This document shows, one piece after another, positions 26,729-35,150 of a stretch of DNA of 64,000 nt (position 1 is the first letter of the stretch; the number at the start of each line of letters is the position of its first letter). The notes beneath the pieces are model-generated. The model worked only from the letters and a program-made list of their open reading frames with translations, had not been told where the DNA came from and ran no database searches. The stretch is from positions 62,001 through 126,000 of the forward strand of contig CAVPMY010000007.1 of the NCBI GenBank assembly GCA_963706685.1. Reading direction: 5' to 3'. Position numbers and translations under genes: made by a program. This DNA is from CADEEN01 sp963706685 (GTDB taxonomy: Bacteria > Pseudomonadota > Gammaproteobacteria > Burkholderiales > Burkholderiaceae_C).

Positions 26729-27505
26729 TCAACTTCGCGTCGTGCTGCCGAACCAGCTTTCGTTGCTGGCCACCGGATGGGTGCGGCTGACGATCAATCC
26801 GCCTTGCAGGTACAGCGCGTTGAGCAGCCGCATCGCGCGCGTGCGGTTGAGGCCAGGCCATTCGGCGATCTCGCGCAGGTTGGCGCTGTCGCGGTGCAGG
26901 CGGCTTACCGCGGCCTGCACGACGCCGGTGAGGATGACGTCGCGCAGGTTGGTGCCCAGGGCCACGCGGTAGGCCGCGGGGCCGCCGATCTCGGGCAGCA
27001 GCTGCTCGCGCGAGCCGCGCATGGCCAGCTCCCAGGCCACGGGCCCCAGCGGCTGGTACAGGTGCGGCTCACCGACCAGGGCTTCTTCCGGGTCGCCCGG
27101 CGGGCGCAGCATGGCCGGCTCGACCCGCAGCACCACCATGTCCGACAGGCGCTGGGCCAGGAACTCCTGCATGTGCAGTGGGCAATGCACCAGGCGCTCG
27201 CTCGGAAACAGTGTCAGCGGCACGACGCGCAGGCCGCACTGCAAGTAGATGGCCAGCGGTCGCGCGTGGCGCACGCAGGCCGCAATGACTTCGAGCAGTT
27301 CGGTGCGGCGGCCGTCCTGTTCGAAACGCAGCAGGTCTTGCAGCAGCGATGGATTCAGCGACGACAGGCGCGTCAGCGACGCATCGCCGCTTTCGCGCCG
27401 CAATTCATCGAGGTAGCGCTCGAAGGCGCTGACACGCATCAGCTCCGGCTCGCCGAGCGGCAGGGTGGATTCGAAGTTCACATTGACAACGTTGGCGCAG
27501 CGCAA
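26729..27505 (-). CDS. uncharacterised protein, possible C-terminal winged helix
   Basis: 258 residues; I do not recognise the family. It lacks a signal peptide and membrane helices. The first half contains SLNPSLLQDLLRFEQDGRR and a hydrophobic strand-rich stretch (PLAIYLQCGLRVVPLTLFP) ending in HCPLHMQEFL. The last third looks like a small helical DNA-binding domain (NLREIAEWPGLNRTRAMRLL, NALYLQGGLIVSR). Codon use matches its neighbours and the frame is clean. It converges on the ECF sigma gene and lies just downstream of MocR on the same strand. A regulatory role is only a guess. Confidence 0.65.
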   Translation of the reverse strand: MRCANVVNVNFESTLPLGEPELMRVSAFERYLDELRRESGDASLTRLSSLNPSLLQDLLRFEQDGRRTELLEVIAACVRHARPLAIYLQCGLRVVPLTLFPSERLVHCPLHMQEFLAQRLSDMVVLRVEPAMLRPPGDPEEALVGEPHLYQPLGPVAWELAMRGSREQLLPEIGGPAAYRVALGTNLRDVILTGVVQAAVSRLHRDSANLREIAEWPGLNRTRAMRLLNALYLQGGLIVSRTHPVASNESWFGSTTRS

Positions 27506-27526
27506 GGCTGCATTTGTACCTTGATG

Positions 27527-29083
27527 TTACGCGCGGCGGCGACCCGGCGGCGATCTTCGAACCCCCGAACCGGAGGGGATGGACGCTACCGGCGGCACGG
27601 CCGAAGCGACCCGGGGCGCTTGCTGGGCCACCCGGTCGCGGGCCTCGCGAAGTACGCGCCACAAGCGGGCGTCCTGGGCGACTGCGAAGTTCACGCGCAT
27701 CAGCGTCGAGCGCCGTGGCGTGACGTGAAACAGGCTGCCCGGCGCCAGCAGCCACCCGTCGGCATGCAGGTCGGCGGCCAGGCGCTCGGTATCGACACCG
27801 GCATCGACCCAGCCGAACAGGCCCTGCGGCGGGGCGGCAAAGGCAAAGCCCGCCTCCTCGGCCAGGCGCACGGTGCGCGTTCGCGCCGCGGCCAGGCGCT
27901 GCGTGATGCGCTCGGCGTGGCGGCGCAGCGCACCTTGTTCGAGCGCGATCGCCAACGCCCGCTCGGCCAGGCCAGGGGCGCCCAACGTGGTCAGCAGCTT
28001 GCGATCGATGGCGCGCTCGACGAGCGACGGCGCCGCGGCCAGAAAGCCGACGCGCCAGGCTGGCGTGAGGATCTTGGCAAAGCCGCAGACATAGACGGTG
28101 CGCTGCAGCTGATCGAGCGCCGCCAGCCGCGGCGCTTGCTTGCTGGCCAGCCAGGCGTAGCTGTCGTCTTCGACGATGGTCAGGTCATGCGCCTCGGCGA
28201 TCTTCAGTACCTCGTGCGCAGCCGCCAGCGTCAGCGAGCTGCCGGTCGGGTTGTGCAACACCGAGACCGTGATGTAGACGCGCGGCTTGCTGCCGTTGGG
28301 TTGATGGCCGCGGCGGCTGTCGAGGAGGCGTCGCATCGCGGCACGGTCCGGACCGCCCGAGCCGTCACTGGCGCGTGGCACCGGGATGCAGGTCACGCCC
28401 ATCAACGCCAGCCGCGCAAACTCCACCGGCCAGCCGGGCTCGTCGACGAGCACGCTGTCGCCGGGCGCGAGCAGCAGCTGCGCCACCATGTCGAGTGCGG
28501 CCGTGGCGCCGGCCGTGGTCACGATCTGCTCGCTGCTGCAGGCGATGCCGAGATCGGCCAGGCGGTGCGTGAGCGCGCTGCGCAAGCGCAGGTCGCCGGC
28601 CGGCTCGCCATAGCGCAAGCTGGCATGCTCGCCGGCGTCATCCGCCATGGCGCGGCGCAGCGCGCTGTGCAGCAGCGGCAGGTCGAGCCAGTCCGCCGGC
28701 AGGGTGCCGATGCCGGGGGAGGCCGCCTTGTCGTCGCGGCGCTCGAACATGCTGCGCACCAAGGCGGCGGCGTCGAGCGGCGGCACGCGCCGCTGCAGGG
28801 GTGCGGCCTGCGCCGCAACGCCGCGCGCGCCGGCGTCGCGCACGAAAAAGCCTCGCTGCGCGCGCGCTTCGACCAGGCCCTGGGCCTGCAGCTGGTCATA
28901 GGCCGCGACGATGGTCGACGGCGAGAGTCGATGCCGGCGCGCGGCCTCGCGCACCGACGGCAGCCGCGCGCCGGCCGCGAGCACGCGCGCCTGGATCTGT
29001 GCGGCCAGCCACTGCGCGAGCTGCTCGGGCAGCGAGGCCAGTGCGCCGCGTTCGAAGGTCGGGGACTCGGTCTGTGCAGGCAT
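27527..29083 (-). CDS. MocR/PdxR-type GntR-aminotransferase regulator
   Basis: 518 residues from ATG 29083 (29104 is an alternative). Residues about 10-80 are a GntR winged helix (ARLPSVREAARRHRLSPSTI, VAAYDQLQAQGLVEAR). The rest is a fold-type I aminotransferase with TTAGATAALDMVAQLLL, LHNPTGSSLT, DDSYAW and the PLP lysine in CGFAKILTPAWRVGF. MocR proteins sense PLP or amino-acid derivatives and usually control divergent transporter or enzyme genes. The divergent EamA-aminotransferase operon is the expected target. An inverted repeat (CAGTACA 29090-29096, TGTACTG 29120-29126) overlaps the shared region. Confidence 0.87.
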   Translation of the reverse strand: MPAQTESPTFERGALASLPEQLAQWLAAQIQARVLAAGARLPSVREAARRHRLSPSTIVAAYDQLQAQGLVEARAQRGFFVRDAGARGVAAQAAPLQRRVPPLDAAALVRSMFERRDDKAASPGIGTLPADWLDLPLLHSALRRAMADDAGEHASLRYGEPAGDLRLRSALTHRLADLGIACSSEQIVTTAGATAALDMVAQLLLAPGDSVLVDEPGWPVEFARLALMGVTCIPVPRASDGSGGPDRAAMRRLLDSRRGHQPNGSKPRVYITVSVLHNPTGSSLTLAAAHEVLKIAEAHDLTIVEDDSYAWLASKQAPRLAALDQLQRTVYVCGFAKILTPAWRVGFLAAAPSLVERAIDRKLLTTLGAPGLAERALAIALEQGALRRHAERITQRLAAARTRTVRLAEEAGFAFAAPPQGLFGWVDAGVDTERLAADLHADGWLLAPGSLFHVTPRRSTLMRVNFAVAQDARLWRVLREARDRVAQQAPRVASAVPPVASIPSGSGVRRSPPGRRRA

Positions 29084-29089
29084 CACAAG

Positions 29090-29126
29090 CAGTACAGAGC
29101 GCATCAGTAACGGGCAAATTGTACTG
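29090..29126. promoter_or_regulatory. inverted repeat CAGTACA...TGTACTG, candidate MocR site
   Basis: Perfect 7-base arms lie at 29090-29096 and 29120-29126, separated by 23 bases (30 bases start to start, close to three helical turns). The element spans the start region of the MocR gene and faces the EamA operon. MocR regulators commonly bind paired half-sites between divergent genes. The match to a specific known site is not established. Confidence 0.4.
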
Positions 29127-29155
29127 TTGGTGTATTGACTTGCCCGACTAGACTC

Positions 29156-29242
29156 ATGCCCATGCCCGCTGCTGAACTCGCCGACCGCATGCCGACGGGG
29201 TTCGTGCTCGCGGCCACCGCCGTCGGCATGCTGGCGTCATGA
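29156..29242 (+). CDS. 28-residue leader ORF overlapping the EamA start
   Basis: ATG 29156 opens a 28-codon frame (MPMPAAELADRM, then a hydrophobic PTGFVLAATAVGMLA) that stops at TGA 29240-29242. The stop overlaps the EamA start codon in ATGA, the same arrangement seen between several genes of this operon. It could be a translationally coupled leader peptide. It might instead be chance: no strong ribosome site precedes it. Confidence 0.3.
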   Translation: MPMPAAELADRMPTGFVLAATAVGMLAS

Positions 29243-30135
29243 ACAGCAACGACACCTCGCGTGGTTTCATGCTGGGCTTTCTCGGCGTGGCGATCTTTGC
29301 GCTGACGCTGCCGATGACGAAGCTGGCCGTCGGCGACGCGAGCGCACCGCAACTGCCGCCGTCCTTCGTCACGGCAGGGCGCGCCGCGCTGGCGGGCCTG
29401 CTGTCGATCGCCTACCTGCAATGGGTCGGTGCCTCGCGGCCGGCACGCGTGCATTGGGGCGCGCTGGCGGTCTGCGCATTCGGCACCGTGGTCGGCTTTC
29501 CGCTGTTTCTGGCGCTGGCGCTGCGCCATGTCGATGCGATGCATGCGGCCGTTATCACCGGCGTGCTGCCGCTGGGCACCGCGGTGGCGGCCGCACTGGT
29601 CCTGCGGCAGCGCGCCTCGGTGGGCTTCTGGTTGTGCGCGCTGATCGGCTGCGCACTGGTCATCGCCTTCGCGGCGCAGCAAGGCCAAGGGCGCCTGAGC
29701 ACGGCCGACGGCCTGCTGCTGCTGTCGGTGGCCAGCGCGTCGATCGGCTACGTCGCGGGCGCGCGCGTCTCGGCTGCGCTGCCGGCCGAGCACGTGATCT
29801 GCTGGGTGCTGGTGCTGTCGTTGCCGTTGACGCTGCCCGCCATGCTGGCCACCTGGCCGGCCAATGCAGCCGAGGTGAGCGCCGCCTCATGGGGCGGCTT
29901 CGCCTATGTGACACTGTTTTCGATGTGGCTCGGCTTCTTTGCCTGGTACCGCGGTCTCGTGCTCGGCGGCGTGATGCGTGTCAGTCAGGTGCAGTTGCTG
30001 CAACCCTTCCTGGCGCTGCTGGCTGCCGTGCCGTTGCTGGGCGAGAAACTCGAGGCGACGACGGTCTTGTTTGCGCTGGCCGTGGTCGCCGTGGTGTTTG
30101 TCGGCAAGCGCATGCCGGTGCGCGTGATGCAGTAA
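29239..30135 (+). CDS. EamA/DMT family transporter
   Basis: 298 residues with ten predicted helices in two EamA repeats: GFLGVAIFALTLPMTKLAVG and the GTVVGFPLFLALALRHVDAM region in the first half, LFSMWLGFFAWYRGLVLGG and VSQVQLLQPFLALLAAVPLL in the second. DMT members export amino acids and related metabolites. It is the first enzyme-scale gene of an operon divergent from MocR; the aminotransferase gene follows 11 bases later. The substrate is unknown, but an amino acid or amino-acid-derived inhibitor fits the neighbours. Confidence 0.87.
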   Translation: MNSNDTSRGFMLGFLGVAIFALTLPMTKLAVGDASAPQLPPSFVTAGRAALAGLLSIAYLQWVGASRPARVHWGALAVCAFGTVVGFPLFLALALRHVDAMHAAVITGVLPLGTAVAAALVLRQRASVGFWLCALIGCALVIAFAAQQGQGRLSTADGLLLLSVASASIGYVAGARVSAALPAEHVICWVLVLSLPLTLPAMLATWPANAAEVSAASWGGFAYVTLFSMWLGFFAWYRGLVLGGVMRVSQVQLLQPFLALLAAVPLLGEKLEATTVLFALAVVAVVFVGKRMPVRVMQ

Positions 30136-30146
30136 GGAGCAGGAGC

Positions 30147-31337
30147 GTGAACCCATCCAGTCCGTTTAAGCTGGCGCGCCGCGCCGAGCGCATGAACCCC
30201 TCGGTCATCCGCGAGATCCTGAAGATCACCGAAACGCCGGGCATCGTCTCGCTGGCCGGTGGTCTGCCGTCTGCCGACACCTTCCCGGTGCAGGCGATGC
30301 GCGAGGCTTGTGCGCGCGTGCTGAGCGAGGCGCCCCGCGAGTCCTTGCAGTACGCGGCCAGCGAAGGCTTTGCGCCGTTGCGCGAATGGGTGGCTGCGCG
30401 CCTGCATCGAGACCAGGCCATGAATGTCTTGCCGGCGCAGGTGCTCATCACCACCGGCTCGCAACAGGGCCTCGACCTGGCGGCCAAGGTGCTGATCGAC
30501 ACCGATGCACGGCTGCTGGTGGAAACACCCACGTACCTCGGCGCGCTGCAGGCCTTCGCGCCGTACGAGCCGCAGGTCGTGGCCGTCGACTCCGACCATG
30601 AAGGCCCGCTGCCCGAGGCGCTGGCCGCGGCCGCAAAGGGTGCGCGCTTTGCGTACCTGCTGCCGAACTTTCAGAACCCGAGCGGGCATGTCTACACCGA
30701 AGCACGGCGCGCAGCGTTGGTGGCGGCGGCTCAGGCATCGAGCTTGCCGCTGATCGAAGACAACCCCTACGGCGAGCTGTGGTTCGACGAACCGCCGCCG
30801 CCGTCGCTGGCTTCGCGTTGGCCTCAGGGTGTGATCTATCTCGGTTCGTTTTCCAAGGTGTTGGCGCCGGGTCTGCGCCTGGGCTATGTCGTCGCGCCGG
30901 CGGGGCTGTACCCGAAGCTGCTGCAGGCCAAGCAGGCCGCCGACTTGCACACGCCGATCTTCAATCAGCGCGTCGTTCATGAAGTGATCCGCAACGGCTT
31001 TCTCGACACGCATGTGCCGACGATCCGTGCGCGCTACCGGTTGCACCGCGACGCGATGCAGACGTCGCTGCAGAAGCACCTGGCCGGCCTTGCCACCTGG
31101 CAACGCCCGCAGGGCGGCATGTTCTTCTGGCTCGAGTTGCCCGAGACGATGGACGCCGTCGCGCTGTTGCCCCGGGCCGTCGAGGCCGGCGTGGCTTTCG
31201 TGCCCGGCGCGGCGTTCTATGCCGCTGCGCCGCGCAAGAACACGCTGCGCCTGTCGTTCGTGACGGCGTCGCCGGAGCAGATCGAGTCCGGCGTGGCGGC
31301 GCTGGCGAAGGTGTTGAGACAGGCTGCATCGACATGA
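30147..31337 (+). CDS. PLP-dependent aminotransferase (LysN/ARO8-like)
   Basis: 396 residues from GTG 30147, with AAGGAG at 30134-30139. Fold-type I motifs: VSLAGGLPSADTFPV, TTGSQQGLDLAAKVLID, NFQNPSGHVYT, EDNPYGELWFDE and the PLP lysine in GSFSKVLAPGLRLGY, followed by RPQGGMFFWLELP and the substrate Arg in LRLSFV. The subgroup includes 2-aminoadipate and aromatic aminotransferases. It differs from MocR by lacking a DNA-binding domain. The stop overlaps the PhzF start in ATGA. Confidence 0.87.
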   Translation: MNPSSPFKLARRAERMNPSVIREILKITETPGIVSLAGGLPSADTFPVQAMREACARVLSEAPRESLQYAASEGFAPLREWVAARLHRDQAMNVLPAQVLITTGSQQGLDLAAKVLIDTDARLLVETPTYLGALQAFAPYEPQVVAVDSDHEGPLPEALAAAAKGARFAYLLPNFQNPSGHVYTEARRAALVAAAQASSLPLIEDNPYGELWFDEPPPPSLASRWPQGVIYLGSFSKVLAPGLRLGYVVAPAGLYPKLLQAKQAADLHTPIFNQRVVHEVIRNGFLDTHVPTIRARYRLHRDAMQTSLQKHLAGLATWQRPQGGMFFWLELPETMDAVALLPRAVEAGVAFVPGAAFYAAAPRKNTLRLSFVTASPEQIESGVAALAKVLRQAAST

Positions 31338-32170
31338 AGCGGCGACCGTTCCAGCAGGTGGATGTCTTCACCGACGACGCGCTCAGGGGCAATCCGCTGG
31401 CCGTCGTGCTCGACAGCAGCGGCCTCGACCAAGCCACCATGCAGCGCTTCACCGACTGGACCAACCTGTCGGAAGCGACCTTCCTGTCGGCGCCGGCCGA
31501 CGCCGATGCGGACTACGCGCTGCGCATCTTCTGCCCCGGCCGCGAACTGCCGTTTGCCGGGCATCCGACGCTCGGCAGTTGCCATGCCTGGCTGCAGTCC
31601 GGCGGCCAGCCCAAGGGCGAGGTGATCGTGCAAGAGTGCGGCGTGGGCCTGGTGCGCATCCGCCGTGACGGCGCGCGGCTGGCCTTTGCTGCGCCGCCGC
31701 TGATCAAGAGCGGCCCGCTCGACGAGGCCGATGTGCAGCGCATCGCGCGCGGCCTGGGTGTCGCCCGCGCCGATATCGCCGCGCATGCGTGGTGCCAGAA
31801 CGGGCCGCCGTGGCGTGCGCTGATGCTGCGCTCGGCCGCGCAGGTGCTGGCGGTCAAGCCCGACCGCGCCGTGCTCGACGGGCTCGACGTCGGCGTGGTC
31901 GGCCCGCAGGACGCATCGAGCGACACGCAGTTCGAGGTCCGCGCTTTTTTCACCGGCAACAGCGGCATCGCCGAAGACCCGGTCACCGGCAGCTTGAACG
32001 CGGCGCTGGCGCAATGGCTGATCGGCGAGGGGCTCGCGCCTGCAAGCTACATCGCTGCGCAGGGCAGCGCGATGGGCCGCGCCGGCCGCGTGCACGTGCG
32101 GCAAGACGGTAGCGACATCTGGATCGGCGGCCACTGCGTGACCGTGATCGAAGGCTCGGTGGCGTTGTGA
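31334..32170 (+). CDS. PhzF family isomerase-like protein
   Basis: 278 residues. Family motifs: QQVDVFTDDALRGNPLAVVL, NLSEATFL with the catalytic glutamate, CPGRELPFAGHPTLG and the second-lobe GNSGIAEDPVTGSLNAAL. PhzF proteins have a diaminopimelate-epimerase-like fold and isomerise small acids; most members are not phenazine enzymes. It overlaps both neighbours by four bases, so it belongs to the amino-acid operon. Confidence 0.87.
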   Translation: MKRRPFQQVDVFTDDALRGNPLAVVLDSSGLDQATMQRFTDWTNLSEATFLSAPADADADYALRIFCPGRELPFAGHPTLGSCHAWLQSGGQPKGEVIVQECGVGLVRIRRDGARLAFAAPPLIKSGPLDEADVQRIARGLGVARADIAAHAWCQNGPPWRALMLRSAAQVLAVKPDRAVLDGLDVGVVGPQDASSDTQFEVRAFFTGNSGIAEDPVTGSLNAALAQWLIGEGLAPASYIAAQGSAMGRAGRVHVRQDGSDIWIGGHCVTVIEGSVAL

Positions 32171-32814
32171 CGTCCGCCGTCGATCACCTGGTCGTGGCTG
32201 CGCGCACGCTCGATGAGGGCGTGCGCTGGTGCGAGGCCACGCTCGGCATCACGCCGGGTCCCGGCGGCCAACACGCCTTGATGGGCAGCCACAACCGGCT
32301 GTTCAGCATCGCCGGTGACCGCTTCCCGAAGGCGTACTTCGAGATCATCGCCATCGACCCGGAGGCGCCGCCGCCGGGGCGCGCGCGCTGGTTCGGGCTC
32401 GATCAGCTCGACCTGTCGGCCGGGCCGCGCCTGGTGACGCTGGTGGCCCGCACCAGCGCTCTCGACGCCACGCTGGCCGCACTGCGCAAGGCGGGAGTCG
32501 ATGGCGGACGCACGGTCGAAGCATCGCGCGAAACACCGTCGGGTCTGCTGAGCTGGCGCATCGCCGTGCGCGACGACGGCGCTGTCCTGTACGGCGGCGC
32601 GATGCCGACGCTGATCGAATGGGGCCCACGCCACCCCGCGGCATCGATGCCGCCGTCCGGCGTAACGCTGCGCTCACTCGTCCTGCGCGGCCTGCCGCGT
32701 GCGGCCGCAGAAGCGCTGTGCCTGTCGAACATCGGCCTCGACAAGGCGAGCGGCCCGGCACTCGAAGCGCAGTTGGACACGCCGCGCGGCCTCATCACCC
32801 TCGAGTCACAGTAA
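32167..32814 (+). CDS. VOC/glyoxalase-like domain protein
   Basis: 215 residues from GTG 32167, overlapping the PhzF stop. It starts VDHLVVAARTLDEGVRWCEA and has HALMGSHNRLFSI and YFEIIAID, the usual glyoxalase-like betaalphabetabetabeta pattern with a candidate metal His (H9) and Glu. Members of this branch are mostly uncharacterised. Translation is probably coupled within the operon. Confidence 0.78.
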   Translation: MTSAVDHLVVAARTLDEGVRWCEATLGITPGPGGQHALMGSHNRLFSIAGDRFPKAYFEIIAIDPEAPPPGRARWFGLDQLDLSAGPRLVTLVARTSALDATLAALRKAGVDGGRTVEASRETPSGLLSWRIAVRDDGAVLYGGAMPTLIEWGPRHPAASMPPSGVTLRSLVLRGLPRAAAEALCLSNIGLDKASGPALEAQLDTPRGLITLESQ

Positions 32815-32821
32815 AGCAGCC

Positions 32822-33778
32822 ATGCAAACGCCCACCCCCGCCGAGTTCGAAGCCGTGCAGCGCACGGTCTATGCCGCGATGCCGGCAACGCCGCAATACG
32901 CCTGGCCGCTGCTGGCAGAAGCGCTCGGCGCCGAGGTCTGGGTCAAGCACGAGAACCACACGCCGCTGGGCGCGTTCAAGGTGCGCGGCGGGCTGGTGTA
33001 CATGAAGGCCCTGCGCGAGCGCGAACCGCAGGTGCGTGGCGTGATCGGTGCGACACGCGGCAACCATGGCCAATCGATGGCGTTTGCGGCACGACGGCAT
33101 GGCCTGGCCGCCACCATCGTCGTGCCGCACCGCAACTCGGTGGAGAAGAACGCGGCGATGCGCGCGCTCGGCGCCGAACTGATCGAGCACGGTGACGATT
33201 TCCAGGCGGCGCGCGAACATGCGGCCGCGTTGGCGGCATCACAGGACTTGCACTTCGTGCCCTCGTTTCACCGCGATCTGGTGCTCGGCGTAGCCACCTA
33301 TTGGGTGGAGTTTTTCCGCGCCGTGCAGCCGGACGTGGTCTTCGTGCCGATCGGCCTGGGCTCGGGCCTCAGTGCCTGCGCCATGGCCCGTGCGCTGACC
33401 GGCGTGGGCACGCGCATCGTCGGCGTGGTGTCGGCGCAGGCCACGGCCTATCTCGACTCGTTTCGCGCCCGCCGCGTGATCGAGTCCCCGGTGACGACAG
33501 AGCTTGCCGACGGCATGGCCTGCCGCGTCCCCGATGCCGACGCGCTCGACGTCATCCGGCGCGAGGCCGACGATGTGATCGCTGTCAGCGACGATGAGGT
33601 GGCTGCCGCCATGCGCCTGCTCTACACGGCCACGCACAATGTGGCCGAGGGCGCCGGCGCGGCCTCGCTGGCCGCGGCGCTGCAGCAGCGGCAGCGTTGG
33701 CAACACCGATGCGTCGGCGTGACGCTGTGCGGCGGCAATGTCGATCGCGATGTGTTCGCCCGTGTCCTCGCAGGATGA
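32822..33778 (+). CDS. threonine/serine dehydratase-like PLP enzyme
   Basis: 318 residues from ATG 32822. Fold-type II features are K53 in NHTPLGAFKVRGG (PLP Schiff base), ATRGNHGQSMAFAARRHG, a glycine-rich IGLGSGLSACAMA loop and GVTLCGGNVD at the C-terminus. It lacks the ACT regulatory domain of biosynthetic IlvA, so it is closer to catabolic threonine/serine dehydratases or serine racemases. It starts 7 bases after the VOC gene and its stop overlaps the AlaX start. Confidence 0.85.
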   Translation: MQTPTPAEFEAVQRTVYAAMPATPQYAWPLLAEALGAEVWVKHENHTPLGAFKVRGGLVYMKALREREPQVRGVIGATRGNHGQSMAFAARRHGLAATIVVPHRNSVEKNAAMRALGAELIEHGDDFQAAREHAAALAASQDLHFVPSFHRDLVLGVATYWVEFFRAVQPDVVFVPIGLGSGLSACAMARALTGVGTRIVGVVSAQATAYLDSFRARRVIESPVTTELADGMACRVPDADALDVIRREADDVIAVSDDEVAAAMRLLYTATHNVAEGAGAASLAAALQQRQRWQHRCVGVTLCGGNVDRDVFARVLAG

Positions 33779-34491
33779 ACCCGATGACCGAAGAGCTCTT
33801 TCGCGACGATGCCGAGCTTTTGCACTGCGATGCCCGTGTCATCGCGCTCGGCGAGGGCGGCGTGATTCTCGACCGCACGGTGTTCTATCCGCTCGGTGGC
33901 GGGCAGGCCGGAGACACCGGCGTGCTGCGGTTGCCGGATGGCCGCGAGCTGCCAGTGACCGATGCGCGCAAGAGCAAGGAGCACCCGGGCGGCGTGCTGC
34001 ATGTGCTCGCGGTCGACGCGGCAATCGCCGTCGGTGATGCGGTGACCGCGCAGATCGACGCCGCGCGCCGCCAGGCTCACCGGCGCTTTCACACGACGAC
34101 GCACTTGCTGTGTGCGCTGGTGCCGCATCCGGTGAATGGCTGCTCGATCACCGCCAGCTATGCGCGGCTGGACTTTCACATGAGCGAGCCGCTCGACAAG
34201 GACGCGCTGAGCGCCGGCATCGCGCGCCTGGTCGCCGAAGCGCACCCAGTGCACCAGCGCTGGATCAGCGAGGCCGAACTCGACGCCAACCCGGGCCTCG
34301 TGCGCAGCATGAGCGTGCAGCCGCCACGCGGCCTGGGCCGGGTGCGCGTGATCGAGATCGCAGGCGTCGATCTGCAACCCTGCGGCGGCACGCATGTGAG
34401 CAACACACGCGACATCGGCAACGTCATCGTCACGAAGTTGGAGAAGAAGTCAGCCATGACCCGCAGGGTCGTGCTCGGCTTTGCTGCCTGA
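33775..34491 (+). CDS. alanyl-tRNA editing protein AlaX
   Basis: 238 residues from ATG 33775 (ATGA overlap with the dehydratase; 33784 is an alternative). It matches the editing domain of AlaRS: TVFYPLGGGQAGDTG, the zinc-binding HTTTH and CGGTHVSNT motifs, and DIGNVIVTKLEKKS. It clears Ser- or Gly-mischarged tRNA-Ala. Grouping with a serine/threonine dehydratase and an exporter suggests the operon limits an amino acid that can be mischarged; this is inference. Confidence 0.9.
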   Translation: MNPMTEELFRDDAELLHCDARVIALGEGGVILDRTVFYPLGGGQAGDTGVLRLPDGRELPVTDARKSKEHPGGVLHVLAVDAAIAVGDAVTAQIDAARRQAHRRFHTTTHLLCALVPHPVNGCSITASYARLDFHMSEPLDKDALSAGIARLVAEAHPVHQRWISEAELDANPGLVRSMSVQPPRGLGRVRVIEIAGVDLQPCGGTHVSNTRDIGNVIVTKLEKKSAMTRRVVLGFAA

Positions 34492-34506
34492 GGGCAAACG
34501 GCTGCC

Positions 34507-34977
34507 TTACTGCTCCTTCTGGAACGAGTCGTGACAGGACTTGCAGCTTTTGCCAACGGCGCCTGTGGCGGTCTTGATCTGATCCAGATTACCGGTCTTG
34601 GCGGCGGCTTGGAGCTTGACGACTTCTTCCTGATAGGTCTTGGCCTTGGCGTCGAAGTCGCTGCGATTGCTCCAGACTTCAGGCTTGGCGCGCGTCGGGG
34701 CGCCTTTTTCCGTGCCTTCGCCGAATGCGACAAACGGCAGCTTGGACATCGTTGCCACGATGTCGGCGTTGGCCTGGGCGGCGCTGGCGTCGAACGGCAC
34801 CTTGCCGTCGGCCATGGCCGCGATGCGGCCGAAATGGGCGGCCTGAATCGTCATCGCGCTCTGACGGTAATTGATCGCGTGTTCAGGTTTCGAAAACTGC
34901 GCCGCCGCGGGCAGCGCAGTTGCAAGGGTGAGCGCAGCGACGGCCAGGCTCGGACGAATCTTCAGGAATGACTGCAT
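34507..34977 (-). CDS. cytochrome c'
   Basis: 156 residues from ATG 34977. A signal peptide (residues 1-27, ending AAAQ) precedes a four-helix bundle with the haem motif CKSCH at residues 145-149 close to the C-terminus, which is diagnostic of class II cytochromes c'. The pattern RQSAMTIQAAHFGRIAAMADG lines the haem face. Family members bind NO and CO and protect against nitrosative stress. It is divergent from a cytochrome b561 gene, a common pairing. Confidence 0.92.
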   Translation of the reverse strand: MQSFLKIRPSLAVAALTLATALPAAAQFSKPEHAINYRQSAMTIQAAHFGRIAAMADGKVPFDASAAQANADIVATMSKLPFVAFGEGTEKGAPTRAKPEVWSNRSDFDAKAKTYQEEVVKLQAAAKTGNLDQIKTATGAVGKSCKSCHDSFQKEQ

Positions 34978-35150
34978 GCGGGTTTCTCCATGGCAGGTGG
35001 GAGTGGAACACGCGCCTGTCTCGACACGCGCAAACAGTGTACGCAGCGTTGCCTTGGCATCTTGCATCGCAGGGGTATGCCCGAGTAGGCTGATTGGCAT
35101 TCAGGCAGGAGCCGGGTTATCTTCGGGTGTCATCGATTGAAGATGGACGC

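Noticed and set aside
26711..29110. A 799-codon open frame opposite the MocR gene.
   Set aside because: Antisense shadow produced by GC-biased third positions of MocR and the unknown gene.
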